Counted from the stretch's first letter, positions 19,693-31,700 are shown. The stretch is 64,000 nt of DNA from Agrypnia vestita (GCA_016648135.1 JADDOH010002325.1:1-64000), one strand, 5' to 3'. A program made the numbers and translations. Notes: generated from the sequence alone by a model not told the origin.

Positions 19693-20600
19693 TAGTGATG
19701 GATCGTCGACGTATTTACCGTCGACGAAACGAGACCGTCCACGTCCGTCCATCGACGAGACGATCAACTAGTTGAATTCGTCAACTGATTGACGCGTCAA
19801 CTTCGTTACGCGGACGTTCTATCTAAATATCGGGATGATGGTCAACTGTCTACGGTTCGACACGACGCTGCTCGACGGCTCAACCGTTGGCTATTTTTAT
19901 TACGTTAATTTTTAAAATTTAAAGAAGTTCGAAGGAATATGGTTTCGGGGAAAGTAAAACCGCTACTTGTGCTTATATTTAAAAATAAATATTTTATTAT
20001 TTATTTGTTTACGCACATTTACGCACGGCTTTTACATATTGTTTTATATACATACTTCTTTCTATATATAATAAAGAAGGGAGTAGGTATACACAACAAT
20101 ATCAGGTGTAAGCAGTAAAATATTAGTTCAATAAAAAATAAAATAATTAAACAGAATTGTTTTATTTTATACAGCGCAAAATTGGGAATTCACCGAATCG
20201 TCGCACGTGCACATCGCACAAATCAAGTAAAAAATAATTGATAATAGCTTATTAAGCCTATCTCATGCATTCAAATTTCAAGTCTCTGTCATAGTTCGTG
20301 CACACAGATCTGCACTCTATGGTCGTGTACTTTAGAGTTGAAATGAAATTACCCGTCGAGCCGTCTATGACGTCTATGGCGTCTACAAGTCGACACCGAA
20401 AGATGAGAGAGAAATAAACGGTCTTGCTCTCGCTCGTTGCTTTGCACTATGTTGAATCTTGAATCGTCCACCGTCCACGGCGTCCGCCGTCCACCGTCTA
20501 CGAATTCAACTAGTCCATGCGATAAACGTAAACCGTCGATGCGTCGACGCAACGTCAATGGTTGATTTCAACTAGTCCGTCCATTCAACGCCCATCCCTA
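19693..20600. mobile_element. 908-bp non-autonomous hAT element with perfect 8-bp target duplication
   Basis: GTAGGTAC occurs immediately outside both ends (19685-19692 and 20601-20608), the 8-bp duplication expected for hAT. The ends are TAGTGATGGATCGTCGACG and the complement TAGGGATGGGCGTTGAATGG. Subterminal regions are packed with short CGTC/GACG and ACTAGTTGAA motifs in both orientations, likely transposase-binding repeats. No hATC or zinc-BED coding sequence is present. The open frame at 20349-20558 is a by-product of the CGTC repeats. Confidence 0.88.
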
Positions 20601-20650
20601 GTAGGTACTTCTTGACTAGGACCGCGAAAGGGCACACATTGTATCTTAAC

Positions 20651-21019
20651 TAATGATGGTATTTTACCGGTTACACAATTTACCAGTTACTTATAAAACC
20701 GGTTACACAATAACTATTATTTGACATTGGTATCGATGATTGATCACTAATTTTTATCAATTCGACGAAAAACCGTCGGTTTTATGGGACCTTGACTGAT
20801 CAATCATGAAATTGAGTGCTTTCACACAAACAATTACATTAAGCAGACAACATTGGTTTAACCTTAATCTCTAGGCGCACAGTTTACACCCACGCTATGC
20901 AAGCAGATTTCGGACAACGGTTATATCCCAATATAACCAATTATCGATACAGATGCATCTCTCAAATAACAGTACCTACCACGTGTAATCGGTTAATGTA
21001 ACAGTATGACCATCACTGA
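20651..21019. mobile_element. Possible second hAT-like non-autonomous element
   Basis: The ends TAATGATGGTATTTTACCGGTTACA-like and, reversed, CAGTGATGGTCATACTG…AACCGATTACA share GATGGT and CCGGTTACA/CCGATTACA blocks. Several copies of ACCGGTTACACAA lie inside. The 8-bp flanks (ATCTTAAC and ATGTTATT) do not match, so boundaries and class are uncertain. Confidence 0.4.
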
Positions 21020-21641
21020 TGTTATTACAGGACTATCGTTAACGGTCTGTTGATAAAATCTGTATATTAAAAAACATAAACAATATCCAATTAACTGAAC
21101 ACTGCCCCCCATAGAGCTTATCAAATTTCCTGGCAATTTCGTAATTAAATTTACAACATTTGACAAAATAAATTAAAATAAACGAAAATGATTAAACGTG
21201 ATATAATATTTTACGAAATCTGTTTGAAAAATACACGGCCGATATAAAAGAGACGGAATTAAATTTATAAAGGTGCCGGAAAATAAAAAAATGAGGAGTT
21301 CCAATGTCAAACGGAGTCACGGTGGCGGAAATCGTCCCAAAAATGTTGAAGGGTTGAACGGAAGAAAATATTTTCTTTGAGAAAAAATAATTTTTTCTTC
21401 TCGATAATATCTCGGGCCGTAAATTAAACGGTGTCACTCTATGGAGTAATTTTTCTGGCGCTTCGGGAGTAATTTTAATGTCACGTCAAGATGTCACGAA
21501 ACTTAATTCCGAAACGTCAAAATAAATTTATTGAATTTCTCGCACAGTCAAAGAAAAGTTTTCCCGCGTCGGGATTCGATCTGCGGAGCTATTTCGCCGT
21601 TTTAAATGTCCGCAGACAGTGAGCGTGGGAGAGGAGGGGAA

Positions 21642-21690
21642 GAGGAGTTGGAAGGGGGGGTGGGGGTGGGGGGGGGGGGAGAGGCTGATG
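21642..21690. repeat. G-rich tract
   Basis: Runs of six to nine G (GGGGGGG, GGGGG and GGGGGGGGGG) separated by T or GT, with G-quadruplex potential on the + strand. It explains the Pro/Ser-rich minus-strand open frame here. Confidence 0.7.
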
Positions 21691-22810
21691 GCCACCAGGC
21701 GTCGGAAGGCTCATGATTGATTACGAAAATTGAAATGAACATCACTTCGCGATCTGAAATCATACTCGCAATGGATATTGAAAACAAGCATTTATCCATT
21801 TGATATAACCCTTTAGGGAGGCAGTGTCATGTGGACTTGAATATATATTTTTAAAAGAGTGTTATATGCAATGATATAATAAACTGTAGATAAGTTACAA
21901 GCATGAAATCTTGGCAACTCAAAAGTAAGACAATTGCCTTACTTGCATTCGTTATCGAACGGACCTTCTTTGTGATCGGACGCGACGCTACGCCGTAAAA
22001 AAAGTACCAGGGAAAAAGGAACAGAGTATCGTACACTATTGTAAGAATGAGTACGTTATTTTAGTCACCGTTACTTTAAATTATCTGATTTTTCTGTCTA
22101 CACGCAGAGCGTTTGTGAATTAAGTGTGCCATGATTTGTTGTCTCTTTCAATGCAATATTTGTTACATATGAAAGTCGGCTAGTATGAGAATAACGTGTC
22201 TATATTATAATATATCTATGGATATATGTAGGTAAGGTGGAAGATGAGAAGCGTATTTGGTGTTACAGATAGCAGGGCGTATAGGTCTGTTCATATAAGC
22301 TTGCAATTGAGTTAGTGTGGGTACCGTGTGTAATACACGCATTTTTTCGTTGTGTTAAGTTTACGGATATGAGAGGGGCGTATAATTATTTTGGGTTCTT
22401 ATATTTACTAGCAGACTATTGAAGTAATTAATGCCTAGATAAGAATAGTTTTGTTTCGTGGCTGTTTTGGTGAATTAAGGTACATTTATACTTCCCATTG
22501 TTTGTGGTATTTAATAATAAAATAAATAATAATAATTGTTAAGATATTCTTAGTATTTATGTACTTTAAATAAAAATATGTTATAAAAATCGTGAAGATA
22601 ACATGTTCAAAATTCACTATAAGCGAAGAGAAATTAGAAATAATGTTCAACACAAAATTTATTTATCTATTTATTTGTGTGCATACGGTGCATGGCAACA
22701 TTGAAAAAAGTAGTAAAATAACAAAGAAATATCCTTACAGTTTATTATTACTCGTGTTAAGAAAAAGTGCAAAAGAAAGCAATCGAAATAATAATCAAAT
22801 AAATTTTTAT

Positions 22811-23255
22811 TAATCAATTAAAAAAGACATACAGAAAAATCAAATTAAGGAATTTTTTTAATTGCTACTGGGATTCGAGCCAACGGACGTCCATTCTATC
22901 CGGGGATGGCGCGTTTTTCAATTTCGCCATAGCAGTTCAGTAAGTTAACGAAAATTTTTTGACCTTTTATATATATGTAGTCTCTTTTTAATAGATTTTT
23001 TTACTCCATTTTTAAAGCAATCCGCTTTAAATAAATAAATAATTAAATAAATAAATGGAATAAAAATATTAATCAATTAAAAAGAGACTACATGTAAGGT
23101 CGAAAAATTTTCGTTAACTTACCAAACTGCCGTGGCGAAATTGGATAACGCACCATCCCCAGAATGAATGAAGGTCCGTTGGCTAGAATCCTGGTAGCAG
23201 TTAAAATATTTTTTCGTTAATTTGATTTTTCTGTGTGTCTTTTCTAATTGATTTA
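22811..23255. repeat. 445-bp inverted repeat: two tRNA-like SINEs head to head
   Basis: The arms match over about 190 bp from AATCAATTAAAAAAGACA inward to TTAACGAAAATTTTTTGACC and AAAAAGAGACTACAT. Each arm carries a tRNA-like segment (minus 22863-22936, plus 23125-23200). The A box is TGGCGAAATTGGATAACGC, the B box GGCTCGAATCC (GGCTAGAATCC in the plus copy), and the ends TGCTA/TAGCA can pair as an acceptor stem. Tail sequences face outward. The centre is (AAAT)n-like. Confidence 0.7.
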
Positions 23256-23476
23256 TAAAAAATTGTATAATAAATCACAGAACTTTGTTCTGAAATTGCA
23301 ACTTCACAAAAATAATGTGTTTTCTTTAATATAGAAATAACAATCAATCAACAAATTACAATAAATAACTGACAAAAAATAAAAATTAACAGCTGTGTCG
23401 TAAATCGACATTGATAAACAAGAATATTTCTTTATTTAGGTTTCACAGAAACAAACGGATATTTTATACGAACCGT

Positions 23477-23645
23477 ATGGATGTGTTGAGATTCGATTCT
23501 CGACGTTTCGTTAAAGCCGTATCACAGGGTCCTCAGGAGAGTGTCTTATCCCCGTGGGGGTCAAGGATGCACTGTTATGACGTACTTAGGTACGTACCGA
23601 TATGATTCAAGCGAAACGTCGAGAATCAAATCTCAACACATCCAT
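23477..23645. repeat. 34-bp inverted repeat with GAAACGTCGAGAATC arms
   Basis: ATGGATGTGTTGAGATTCGA… to …TCGACGTTTCG at 23477-23510 is inverted at 23612-23645 with one or two changes; the spacer is about 100 bp. The CGAAACGTCG core resembles the termini of Penelope-like elements at 26.8, 30.4 and 40.5 kb. Confidence 0.65.
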
Positions 23646-23710
23646 ACACACATATGGAAATAAAAATACTTGCTTTTTTCAATTTTCAATTTGTATGATA
23701 TGAGGGCATT

Positions 23711-23750
23711 GTCAATCTAAATATGTCTTATTCAACATATTTAGATTGAC
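23711..23750. repeat. Perfect 16-bp hairpin
   Basis: GTCAATCTAAATATGT and its exact complement ACATATTTAGATTGAC are separated by eight bases. Stem and loop suggest a small foldback element or a transcribed hairpin. No flanking duplication was found. Confidence 0.6.
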
Positions 23751-24994
23751 TAAACTAACTAGTATATATTTATGAAAAGTATTGAAAAGAGCTGATAGGT
23801 ATAGGTATATCATTTTAAGACCTAATGTAGGTTTTTAAATTTGTGCACGATTCCAAAAAAAACAATTTTGTTCAAACACTAATTAAAGGTAATACGTATA
23901 AGAAAGAGGATGGCTATACAATTTGATGTAGATGAGAGAGATAGCAGTTTCATATTGATTTTTGGTAGGTACCTACTCCGAAACAATAAACATCTATAGG
24001 TACGCATCCATCGTATAAAAAAATATTCGTTTGTTTCAATACATAAATATTTATGTCAAGCGAATGTAATATAAACTTTAAATCTTTAATATTTCTTTGT
24101 GTTCCAACATTCATTTCTTCGAAGTCTAATAATGAAAAAAATCTGCCACGCAGGTACGCGGGCTAAACTTTTATAGTTTGATAAAAAAAACTAATGACTT
24201 TTATTTTTTATTTCGCGGCAGCTTTACATATTACAAAGTTTTCCGAAAAGTGTTTGTATTTATTTATTTGTTTACGCCCATTAGGTATAGGCTTTTACAC
24301 AAAGAATATAATATAAATTTCAAAAAGCACATACATTAAACAATATCTGTATAGCACCAAAACATGAGTATAAAAATTAAAATATAAGTACAGAGCAGCG
24401 ATGTGTATGAAAAATATATATTACCCGCCATTGCATGTATATATTAACAGTTGAAGTCAGTAACGAAGCAGTATTGCCTCTTTAAGTGTAAACTTTACTT
24501 TCTCCAGACTGTCGTCGAAAATGTCAATTATACAACCATATTCATTGCCAGTCCCCAATATTCTGTGTATCACAGAATTTGATTGATAAATAATTAGTAC
24601 TGCAATTATGACAATGGAATGTGTATTGTAGACATCCTTGTAATATTTTATTTCACCGCATCCTTGTAATATTTTACTGATTCAGATTTACAATAGAGCG
24701 GTTCTTTCTTCACAATTATAATATGAAACACATGAAAAAATAATATAATAATATTTAAATAAATTTAATCATTTTGTATGCCACTACAAAACGCAAGAAT
24801 AAGACAGGATTTCACAAAAGATTTTTAATTTCTAAAGTTATTAATTTTTATTAAGTTATTAATATTTTATATCTATAATGATATGTAAAGAGGTGAAGTT
24901 TATAAGTTTGGATATATGACGTAAGTCTCCGAAACTACTTACCTGATTTCAAAAATTCTTTCAATGGACTTTCAAGGTGGACATAAGCTATATA

Positions 24995-25729
24995 CAGGGT
25001 TATTTGTAAAACATTAATAACCTCGCAGGACCATACTCCTGCCTTGATTATGAGTCGAAAATGTTCAAGCTATCATGACCTAATTTCAATAGTTATAGAG
25101 ATATGCGACGTCAAAGTTTGCATTTTTTTTACAATATTTCTGACTTACTTTTTGTAAAACGTTGGACTATCATTACAGTAACTTATATCGATTAAGAAAA
25201 TTCATTTGTTCCCACCCCTCCCATTTTATGCATTATCATAATTTAAATCTTTGAAATATTTATTATTTATCATATATTCTTTATCATTGTTTTTTATTTA
25301 GTTTTTTTTTACCAGCTTCGAGGAAACTTCACTGGTCATCATACTAAACGAATATTTTTTTTGATATTATATAAATTTTTTAAAAATTGTACTGTATGTT
25401 TCCCAAAAAAAATAAATAATAAAATAAAAAATAAATCAAATACTAATTAAATAAAAAAATAAAATCCATGGAAAAATCTAAGGTTTTTATTTTTTTATTT
25501 GACTAGTGTTAAAGGGAATAAATTTTTCATTATCGATATAAGTTACTGTAATGATAGTCCAACGTTTTATAAAAAATAAGTCAGAATTATTGAAAAAAAA
25601 ATGCAAACTTTGATGTCGCATATCTCCATAACTATTGATATTAGGTTGTAATAGCTTGAACATTTTCGACTCATAATCAAGGCAGGAACATAGTCCTGCG
25701 AGGTTATTAATGTTTTCCAAATAACCCCG
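24995..25729. mobile_element. CAGGG palindromic element with an internal insertion
   Basis: The left arm (24995-25208) and right arm (25478-25729) match the 16703-17239 element. The outer ends CAGGGTTATTTG and …CAAATAACCCCG are flanked by TATA on both sides (24991-24994, 25730-25733), which suggests a TATA or TA target duplication. About 270 bp of unrelated AT-rich sequence begins CCCACCCCTCCC at the centre and replaces the usual loop. Confidence 0.85.
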
Positions 25730-26740
25730 TATATTGTCCCGTTAAAATAAAAGGGTTTTTTATGGTGACCTATTTTACAACGAAAGTCGACGAAAAAATG
25801 GTCGAGCGATGCGTTTTTTACGAAGGCTGCATTAACGGTAAGAGATATTTAAATACTTTCTATGGAGAAGTTGTAGAACTCTCAAAAAGTTCTTTAAAAA
25901 TTGTGTGACGATATCTATCTATATGTTAAAGTTAATACAAAAGTTGATAAAATATTACTAAAAGTTACTAAAAATAAGCACATATGAAGTAAAATTATTT
26001 GTATGTGCAGTGACGCAGGTAGTAAGCACAGTATACCCAGAAAAGTAGTTTATCTCCGGCCTGTCGGCGAGTTATCAGCCTACTAATGCGTTGACGCTAG
26101 GGTTGTCACTTTACTCGTAGCGTCTGAGATTCCGACGCATAAGGTAGACACGAAACCCGAAAATTTCTGTAATTAGTATACCTAGTTTCTGCACTTAAAT
26201 TGCAAGAACGCTGATTAACATAAACGTAGACTTTTAAAAACTCACAGTCTTTGTGATAATCAACACACCTTTTTAGTAAAGCACCACAAACATAAAAAAG
26301 GCATTTTTTTCAGGAAGCGCATTTTTTTCTAAAGCGGCGGCTGCGAGCGCGAATGGCACCGAAGGCACGACCCTTACTGCCGCCGCCTTGTGCCCCCATA
26401 TTCTATGTCAATGTGTGCGTCACAGTGCGTGCGTACACGGCGCCGAGCACGCACGCACAAATTCTAATGGGTAGCGGACAGTTTGTATGAAGACGTATTA
26501 CTGTTCTTAGTATACTGTGGTAGTAGTATGTACCTACAATGATGACGTCTGCTAAAGTATGTACAGTGTACAATTCATTATATAATTTTTAATTTGATTT
26601 AGTACATACTTCCGGTAAAATTCTACTTACATTACGTAAAATTACTTCTTTTTTATTTATGATATAATATGTAGGAGCTGACAGACAAGCTCGCCTCTAC
26701 AAAATAATGAAAAAAAATTCCAAATCTAGAAATTAAAAAT

Positions 26741-26990
26741 GTTCTTAGGTTTTCATGGTTGCTCAGAATCTGGTTTGTGATTTTGGGGTATGCCGTATTT
26801 TTGCGACCTTTTTGGCCGAAGTTTCGGATCCTATTGCAGGGTTCATCATCAAGGCTGATTGGCATCAGTTTTTGGCATCGTGTGTTAACATCACACATTA
26901 ACCTTGCAATGGAATCGTAAACGTCGGTGAGAAAGATCTTAAAAACACGGCAAAACACCCCAGAAAACACAAACCAGAAGATTCTAGAAA
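26741..26990. repeat. Penelope-like terminal repeat in inverted (foldback) arrangement
   Basis: GTTCTTAGGTTTTCATGGTT…CTGGTTTGTG…GGGGTATGCCGT…AAGTTTCGGATCCTATTGCAG is followed, inverted, by CTTGCAATGGAATCGTAAACGTCGG…CACGGC…CCCCAGAAAACACAAACCAG. The (G/C)CAATGGGATCCGAAACGTCGG consensus with CCCCAGAAAACACAAAC is shared with 40409-40735 and resembles Penelope-like retroelement termini, which often form inverted pairs. The 105-aa minus-strand open frame here is a by-product. Confidence 0.6.
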
Positions 26991-27261
26991 TTATTCCTGT
27001 TTCTATTTAATATTGTGAAGCTGTGCTAATTCGATTGATGGTCGGGTGTACTTGAATGTTTTTGAAATAAATGTAAAGCGATCATTGTTTTATTTTAAAT
27101 GTGTTGTTATATTGCACGTATTGTTTATTTATTTATTTAATATTCATGGAAGACCAACGGCACAACAAAGAATCATAGAAAACATTGATTTAATATAGAT
27201 GGCCAATTACAGGTCTCCACATTTAGAAATATGTTAGTAATGATAAATATTTATGAATTAA

Positions 27262-27595
27262 ACTAAGGCATGTTAAGAATTATATAATAAGAAAGAATAA
27301 AAAATTTAAACAAAAGAAAAAGAAACTTAATTATTGGCAGAAAAACATAGGCATGTAAAAAAATAATACAAAAATAATTAACAAGAGAAAAAGAGACTTA
27401 ATTATTAAGCAGGAAAAAAATTCTGCACCCAAAATTTTTCTTAAAACTTAGGCATGTTAAGAATTATATAACAAGAAAGAATAAAAAATTTAAATAGAAG
27501 AAAAAGAGACTCAATTATTAGCAGAAAAACATAGGCATGTTGAAAATAATACAAAAAGAATGAACAAGAGAAAAAGAGACTTAATTATTAAGTAG
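27262..27595. repeat. Two direct repeats of about 185 bp
   Basis: GGCATGTTAAGAATTATATAA…GAAAGAATAAAAAATTTAAA…AAAGAGACTTAATTATT starts near 27266 and again near 27451. Each unit itself contains two related halves (second-half GGCATGT at about 27351 and 27534), pointing to two rounds of duplication. The content is A/T-rich and non-coding. Confidence 0.7.
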
Positions 27596-28454
27596 AAAAA
27601 TTTTTCTTAGCGCTTCCACAATACACAAGCAAATAAATATCAAAGTTGTTTTGCATTTAGACGTGCGTATATTATATTTAGTGGGTATAATGTGGATCGG
27701 GCAAGATTTGTGTGCTGTCAGGACAGAAGAGCGCGACATCCCACCCTCTCTGTCTATCCCTGAGGTGATGGTAAGCAAGCAAAAAAAGCTGTAAAAACCG
27801 TGAATACAATTTCACCGGGTTACCGGGGTTAGTGCGATGTCACCGAGGTTATTGCGGGGATCGTGACTACTGCGCACACCCTTCGTGAGTGGTAAGGGTG
27901 CAGTTTTTGCTCGCCTTTGGGTTGCCAGATACTGACGTGGTTAACGCCCCCCCCGCCCCAGCTGCTTCCTTGCAAAGGCTTTTTCTTTTCTTCGAAATAA
28001 ATTTCCTGGTAATAAATTTGAACGTTTTGCGGAATATAATGCATCGCTACAACTACCTGTACCTACCCAGTGACGAAGCTAAAATTTGGGGACCAACGCG
28101 GATTGTTAAAAGCATTAGGTCCGAATTCAAAACGGAAGGGCCCCTGAATAAGTCTGGTGTATAAAATATATGAGAAAGAATATTATTACTACGCTGTTTA
28201 TCCATTAAATAGTATTGGTATTTTAATTCGCAGTAATTAACGCTGTTTCTATTGCTTTGATCACTTCTGGTAAACTCCTTTAAATATTCGCACGTAGGAA
28301 CTTCTCGCCCATGGATTTTTCCTCTTTTCCGCTAGTATCACTGGTAGTCACACTGAGCTTGTTTGCTTACTAATATCGCGTGTTGTAATATCACTAATCA
28401 CCGATCACACTGGCTTATGCTACGGAAATGTCGCATTTGTTGTCGTCACGAAAT

Positions 28455-28690
28455 GTATTGACTGATCCCGCGTCGCGTGACGCCTTTTATAGATAAATTC
28501 CTTCAGTCAGATTTAATCTAGAGTTTGCGAGAGGCCTGTAAAACGTTCTAGACTTTTCCAATGTAATGTTTTACCACGTAATGGAATGTTATAGATTTTT
28601 CTAGAGAGAGAATGCGGTCACGCATGACTGACTCTGCGTAATATTCGAGAATTTGCGGTTACGGATGACTGAATCTGCTTTGCGTGACGA
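28455..28690 (-). promoter_or_regulatory. Minus-strand core promoter with heat-shock-element-like sites
   Basis: On the minus strand TATAAAAGGCG (28481-28491) lies 28 bases upstream of an arthropod-type initiator TCAGTC (28460-28465, +1 at 28463). Upstream, TTCTAGACTTTTC (28546-28558) fits TTCnnGAnnnTTC, ATTCGAGAATTT (about 28644-28655) contains TTCnnGAA, and TTCTAGAG lies near 28597-28605. Two imperfect 45-bp repeats (TGCGGTCACGCATGACTGA / TGCGGTTACGGATGACTGA) lie at 28612-28690. The arrangement resembles insect heat-shock promoters. No heat-shock protein follows: downstream there is only a 10-codon frame (28280-28312). Confidence 0.5.
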
Positions 28691-30339
28691 TGTTGTATTC
28701 AGTAGGTTCATCGTCTTTTTAAAAATACAATATTTTTATGAAAGAAATATAAGTGTCTATGTAGACACTTGTAACCGAAAAAGTCGTTGCTTCGATTGGC
28801 GATTTTCACTATTCGGCGATGGTCTGGTCCCCAATCCATGTATTATAAGACATTTAAGAATAAATTAACATATAAGTATACCATGTATTATAGTAAACTA
28901 ATTTGTATTAGGGAAATACTAATGTATAAATCGATAATGTTTTCACGTATTTTGGTAATAGGCATGTCCAATGATTTTTATATTTTTTAGTTCCTTCTCT
29001 TCCTTGAGGTGGTTTATAATAATTATTAGCCTGTATTCATAATTATTATATTATTATAATAATTACTAGCCCGATAGGAAATGAATCGATGCTCGCAAAA
29101 GTATTGCTACCAAATGTAAACTCGCAAAAGTGATTACTGGAAAATCGCTCGCCGGGAAAGTTCTTTGCCACCAGATAACCTAACCTAACCTTTACAAATA
29201 CTTTTAGTTGACGAAAATTGTTTGTAAATAATTATTTCAAAAATATTTACGTACGTTTTTTAATGAACATATTTCTGTATTATCTATATTAATGCAAAAA
29301 TGTGGGCGAGCAATTTTCCGCATACCCGCTGCCAAAGGTAGGGTGCGGACCTTTTGGGCCTCTTCCCAACGTGGGCCCCAGTTTAAGTACTGACTGCATC
29401 AACATTGCTACGCCACTGAACCTAACATAAAATACAGTTTTCCCGTTTTAATAATTTTGTCGACATAAAATGCAGTGAAAATGGCTCGCGGAAATAAATT
29501 TATTTTAACGCTGAACTTTTATAGAACCAAATTCTTTCAACAAACGTTCATCTTTTATTTTTAGAAAAATAATAGCCCTGTACGGCTGGCGTTGCGAAAT
29601 GTTTCAAATATTTCATTTTGTAACGATCCTCATTTCCGTTAAATGCTGCAAATAAATCAAAACTATTTCGAAATGTGTCTTGATTCAAAAGATTGCTATC
29701 AAAATCTACCGAAAATAGCGACTCGGATTTTTTCCAGTTATGAATTCGCTTTTTACAATAATTTTATTAATTCATTATGACATGTCTGCAATCATAAATA
29801 AAAATAAAGTACCTACATTATGATCGCGTTTCGTAGTGAAATGCGGTCGCCAATTTAAGTATAGCACTTTTTATCAAATACTTAATAAAATCATGGATTA
29901 AAAATATGGGAAGACACAAAATTGGTGCTCTCACTCAAACAAATTAATGATTAATAATTATTGATTTTTCTACCTCTTCTTTTTTTATCTCTCTTTTTTG
30001 TCAAAACATATAAATGATTTTAATTTATTGATTCAATTACTTTATTTATTATCAATATATATTTAAAAAATATTTTATATATTTTTATTTTCAATATAGG
30101 TACAACTAACTACATTAAGAAGAAATAACTTGTAACAAGACACATATTAATTAATATCTAATTGTATAACTATTTTGTAAACTGTGTCAAAACAGATTCT
30201 TCTAGTGAGACAGGCATAGTACAACAACAACAACAAATTGTTAACTATATGTGCTTAAGAAATAAAATTAATAAAAAATAAATACATAAAAATATAAAAG
30301 GTGTTCAGGCAGATAATTTCATTACATTTCAGTATCGAT

Positions 30340-30505
30340 AAAGCAATGAGCATGGGCAATGGGATCCGAAACGTCGCGCATCGGTCAGAAATGTCATAGA
30401 AACACACGCAGAATATCGTGGAAAACTCAAACCAGAAGAATAACACAGAAAACTCTATGCAGAATATTCTGAACAGCCGTAAAACCTGAAAATATTACAA
30501 AAAAC
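30340..30505 (+). repeat. Penelope-like terminal fragment
   Basis: GGGCAATGGGATCCGAAACG, GGTCAGAAATGTCATAG, CAAACCAGAAGAATAACA and CCGTAAAACCTGAAAATATT follow the same order as the termini at 40.6 and 47.0 kb. Diverged single copy. Confidence 0.55.
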
Positions 30506-30946
30506 CTTTTGTTGTCTGAGTACAGGTAAAAAAAGTCTGCGACGTGTATTTACATATTATAAAATGAAGGAATGATTTTCATAAAGCTTATTTAATTCGA
30601 AAAGGTAGGTGTCCGAAGGTAAACCTTAAATGTGTTTTGTTATTCTTTCATAAAACTGGGCTTTTATTTAGGGAAACAATAAACTTTAAATAATGTTTCA
30701 TCCACTGTCTCCTGCTCTAGGCCTCTTCTAGTATTTGCTAATGTTCTCTGTCTCTCATTTTGCGCAACTATTTAGCGGCTACCCGACTTACGTCGTACAA
30801 AAGTCGCAGTAAGTAATGAGACATCTATATTTTTGATAGATCTTTTTGAGACATCTAATAATGTCACCACAAAATCATTTTGCTATTATTGAAAAAGTTC
30901 TTTTTAAATTTCGCTTTCTTGTAAATTTGTCTATTTACTTCCTTTA

Positions 30947-31290
30947 TATTAACTCGTGGCGTCTGCTTGTTTGCTTGCCTGTTTGCCGTTGAAAAAAATT
31001 TGGATCGATTTTTGACCCTTTTCCCGTGATCCAATCGAGCTGACACTTTGCAAGCAGACTTGTGGCGACAATCAAGAAGATTTTTAATTTAAGTTTTCGT
31101 TAAAAAAATAATTATTATAGTATAATTTTGGATTTTTCAAGTTTTTAATGGTTTTTTCATACAAGTTGTATGGAGATTTTTGACCTAGATATTTGTCTAA
31201 ACATGTTTCATTTTCAGTCATGGTAAACTTAATTTACAAAGAAAGGGAGTAAAATAAAAACTTGGTTTTTATGGGTTAGTTTTTTTTACA
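30947..31290 (+). repeat. Copy 2 of the 'GTGGCGTCTGCTTG' dispersed repeat family
   Basis: It starts TTAACTCGTGGCGTCTGCTT and includes GGATCGATTTTTGACCCTT TTCCCGTGATCC and GTGGCGACAATCAAGAAGA. It ends AAAGAAAGGGAGTAAAATAA with AACTTGGTTTTTATGGGTTA. The same block order occurs in minus orientation at 15450-16025 and in plus orientation at 33370-33900. Confidence 0.7.
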
Positions 31291-31375
31291 ATTTTCTACG
31301 CAACATTCAAAATAAACAAAACATTGTGTAAAATGATAAAAAATAAAATAATGTATTTTTATTTGTGACGCCAAT

Positions 31376-31696
31376 TTAGTATTCTCGTTGCAAGTGCGGG
31401 TGTCTGGTCTTTGATACGAAATTGCATACAGAACCAGTCATGCAAAGGCGGCGAAAACCGTTTTTAATCAAGTAGACGCGCGGACCGCGCGCTCTGCAGA
31501 TTTTCTGTATCCTTGTCCAATCTGTATGCAAATACTCGCGCACGTGGCCTGATATTCCCGCCACGTGTGGATCGAGCCGCGCTGATAACATGTTGTTCAT
31601 TTGAATGCCGAAAATATCTTTATTTTGAACAAAAACCCCAGAGCACAGGTGCTGCCGACGGACATCGACGATCATAAATGAAAACCTGCCTGTCAC
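31376..31696 (-). CDS. Unrecognised 106-codon open frame (doubtful)
   Basis: The minus-strand frame starts MTGRFSFMIVDVRRQHLCSG and ends VSKTRHPHLQREY. Its GC content is higher than the neighbourhood and it contains two CACGTG-type palindromes (CGCACGTGGCC and GCCACGTGTGG on the + strand). No domain, signal peptide or membrane segment was recognised and no splice context is clear. It adjoins a palindromic element at 31701 and could be part of an unclassified repeat. Confidence 0.15.
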   Translation of the reverse strand: MTGRFSFMIVDVRRQHLCSGVFVQNKDIFGIQMNNMLSARLDPHVAGISGHVREYLHTDWTRIQKICRARGPRVYLIKNGFRRLCMTGSVCNFVSKTRHPHLQREY

Positions 31697-31700
31697 ACAC

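Noticed and set aside
20349..20558. Arg-rich small protein
   Set aside because: It lies inside the hAT MITE and follows from its dense CGTC/GACG motifs.
26653..26970. 105-aa minus-strand protein
   Set aside because: The frame spans a foldback of Penelope-like terminal repeats and ends in AT-rich sequence; similar pseudo-peptides arise from the other copies.
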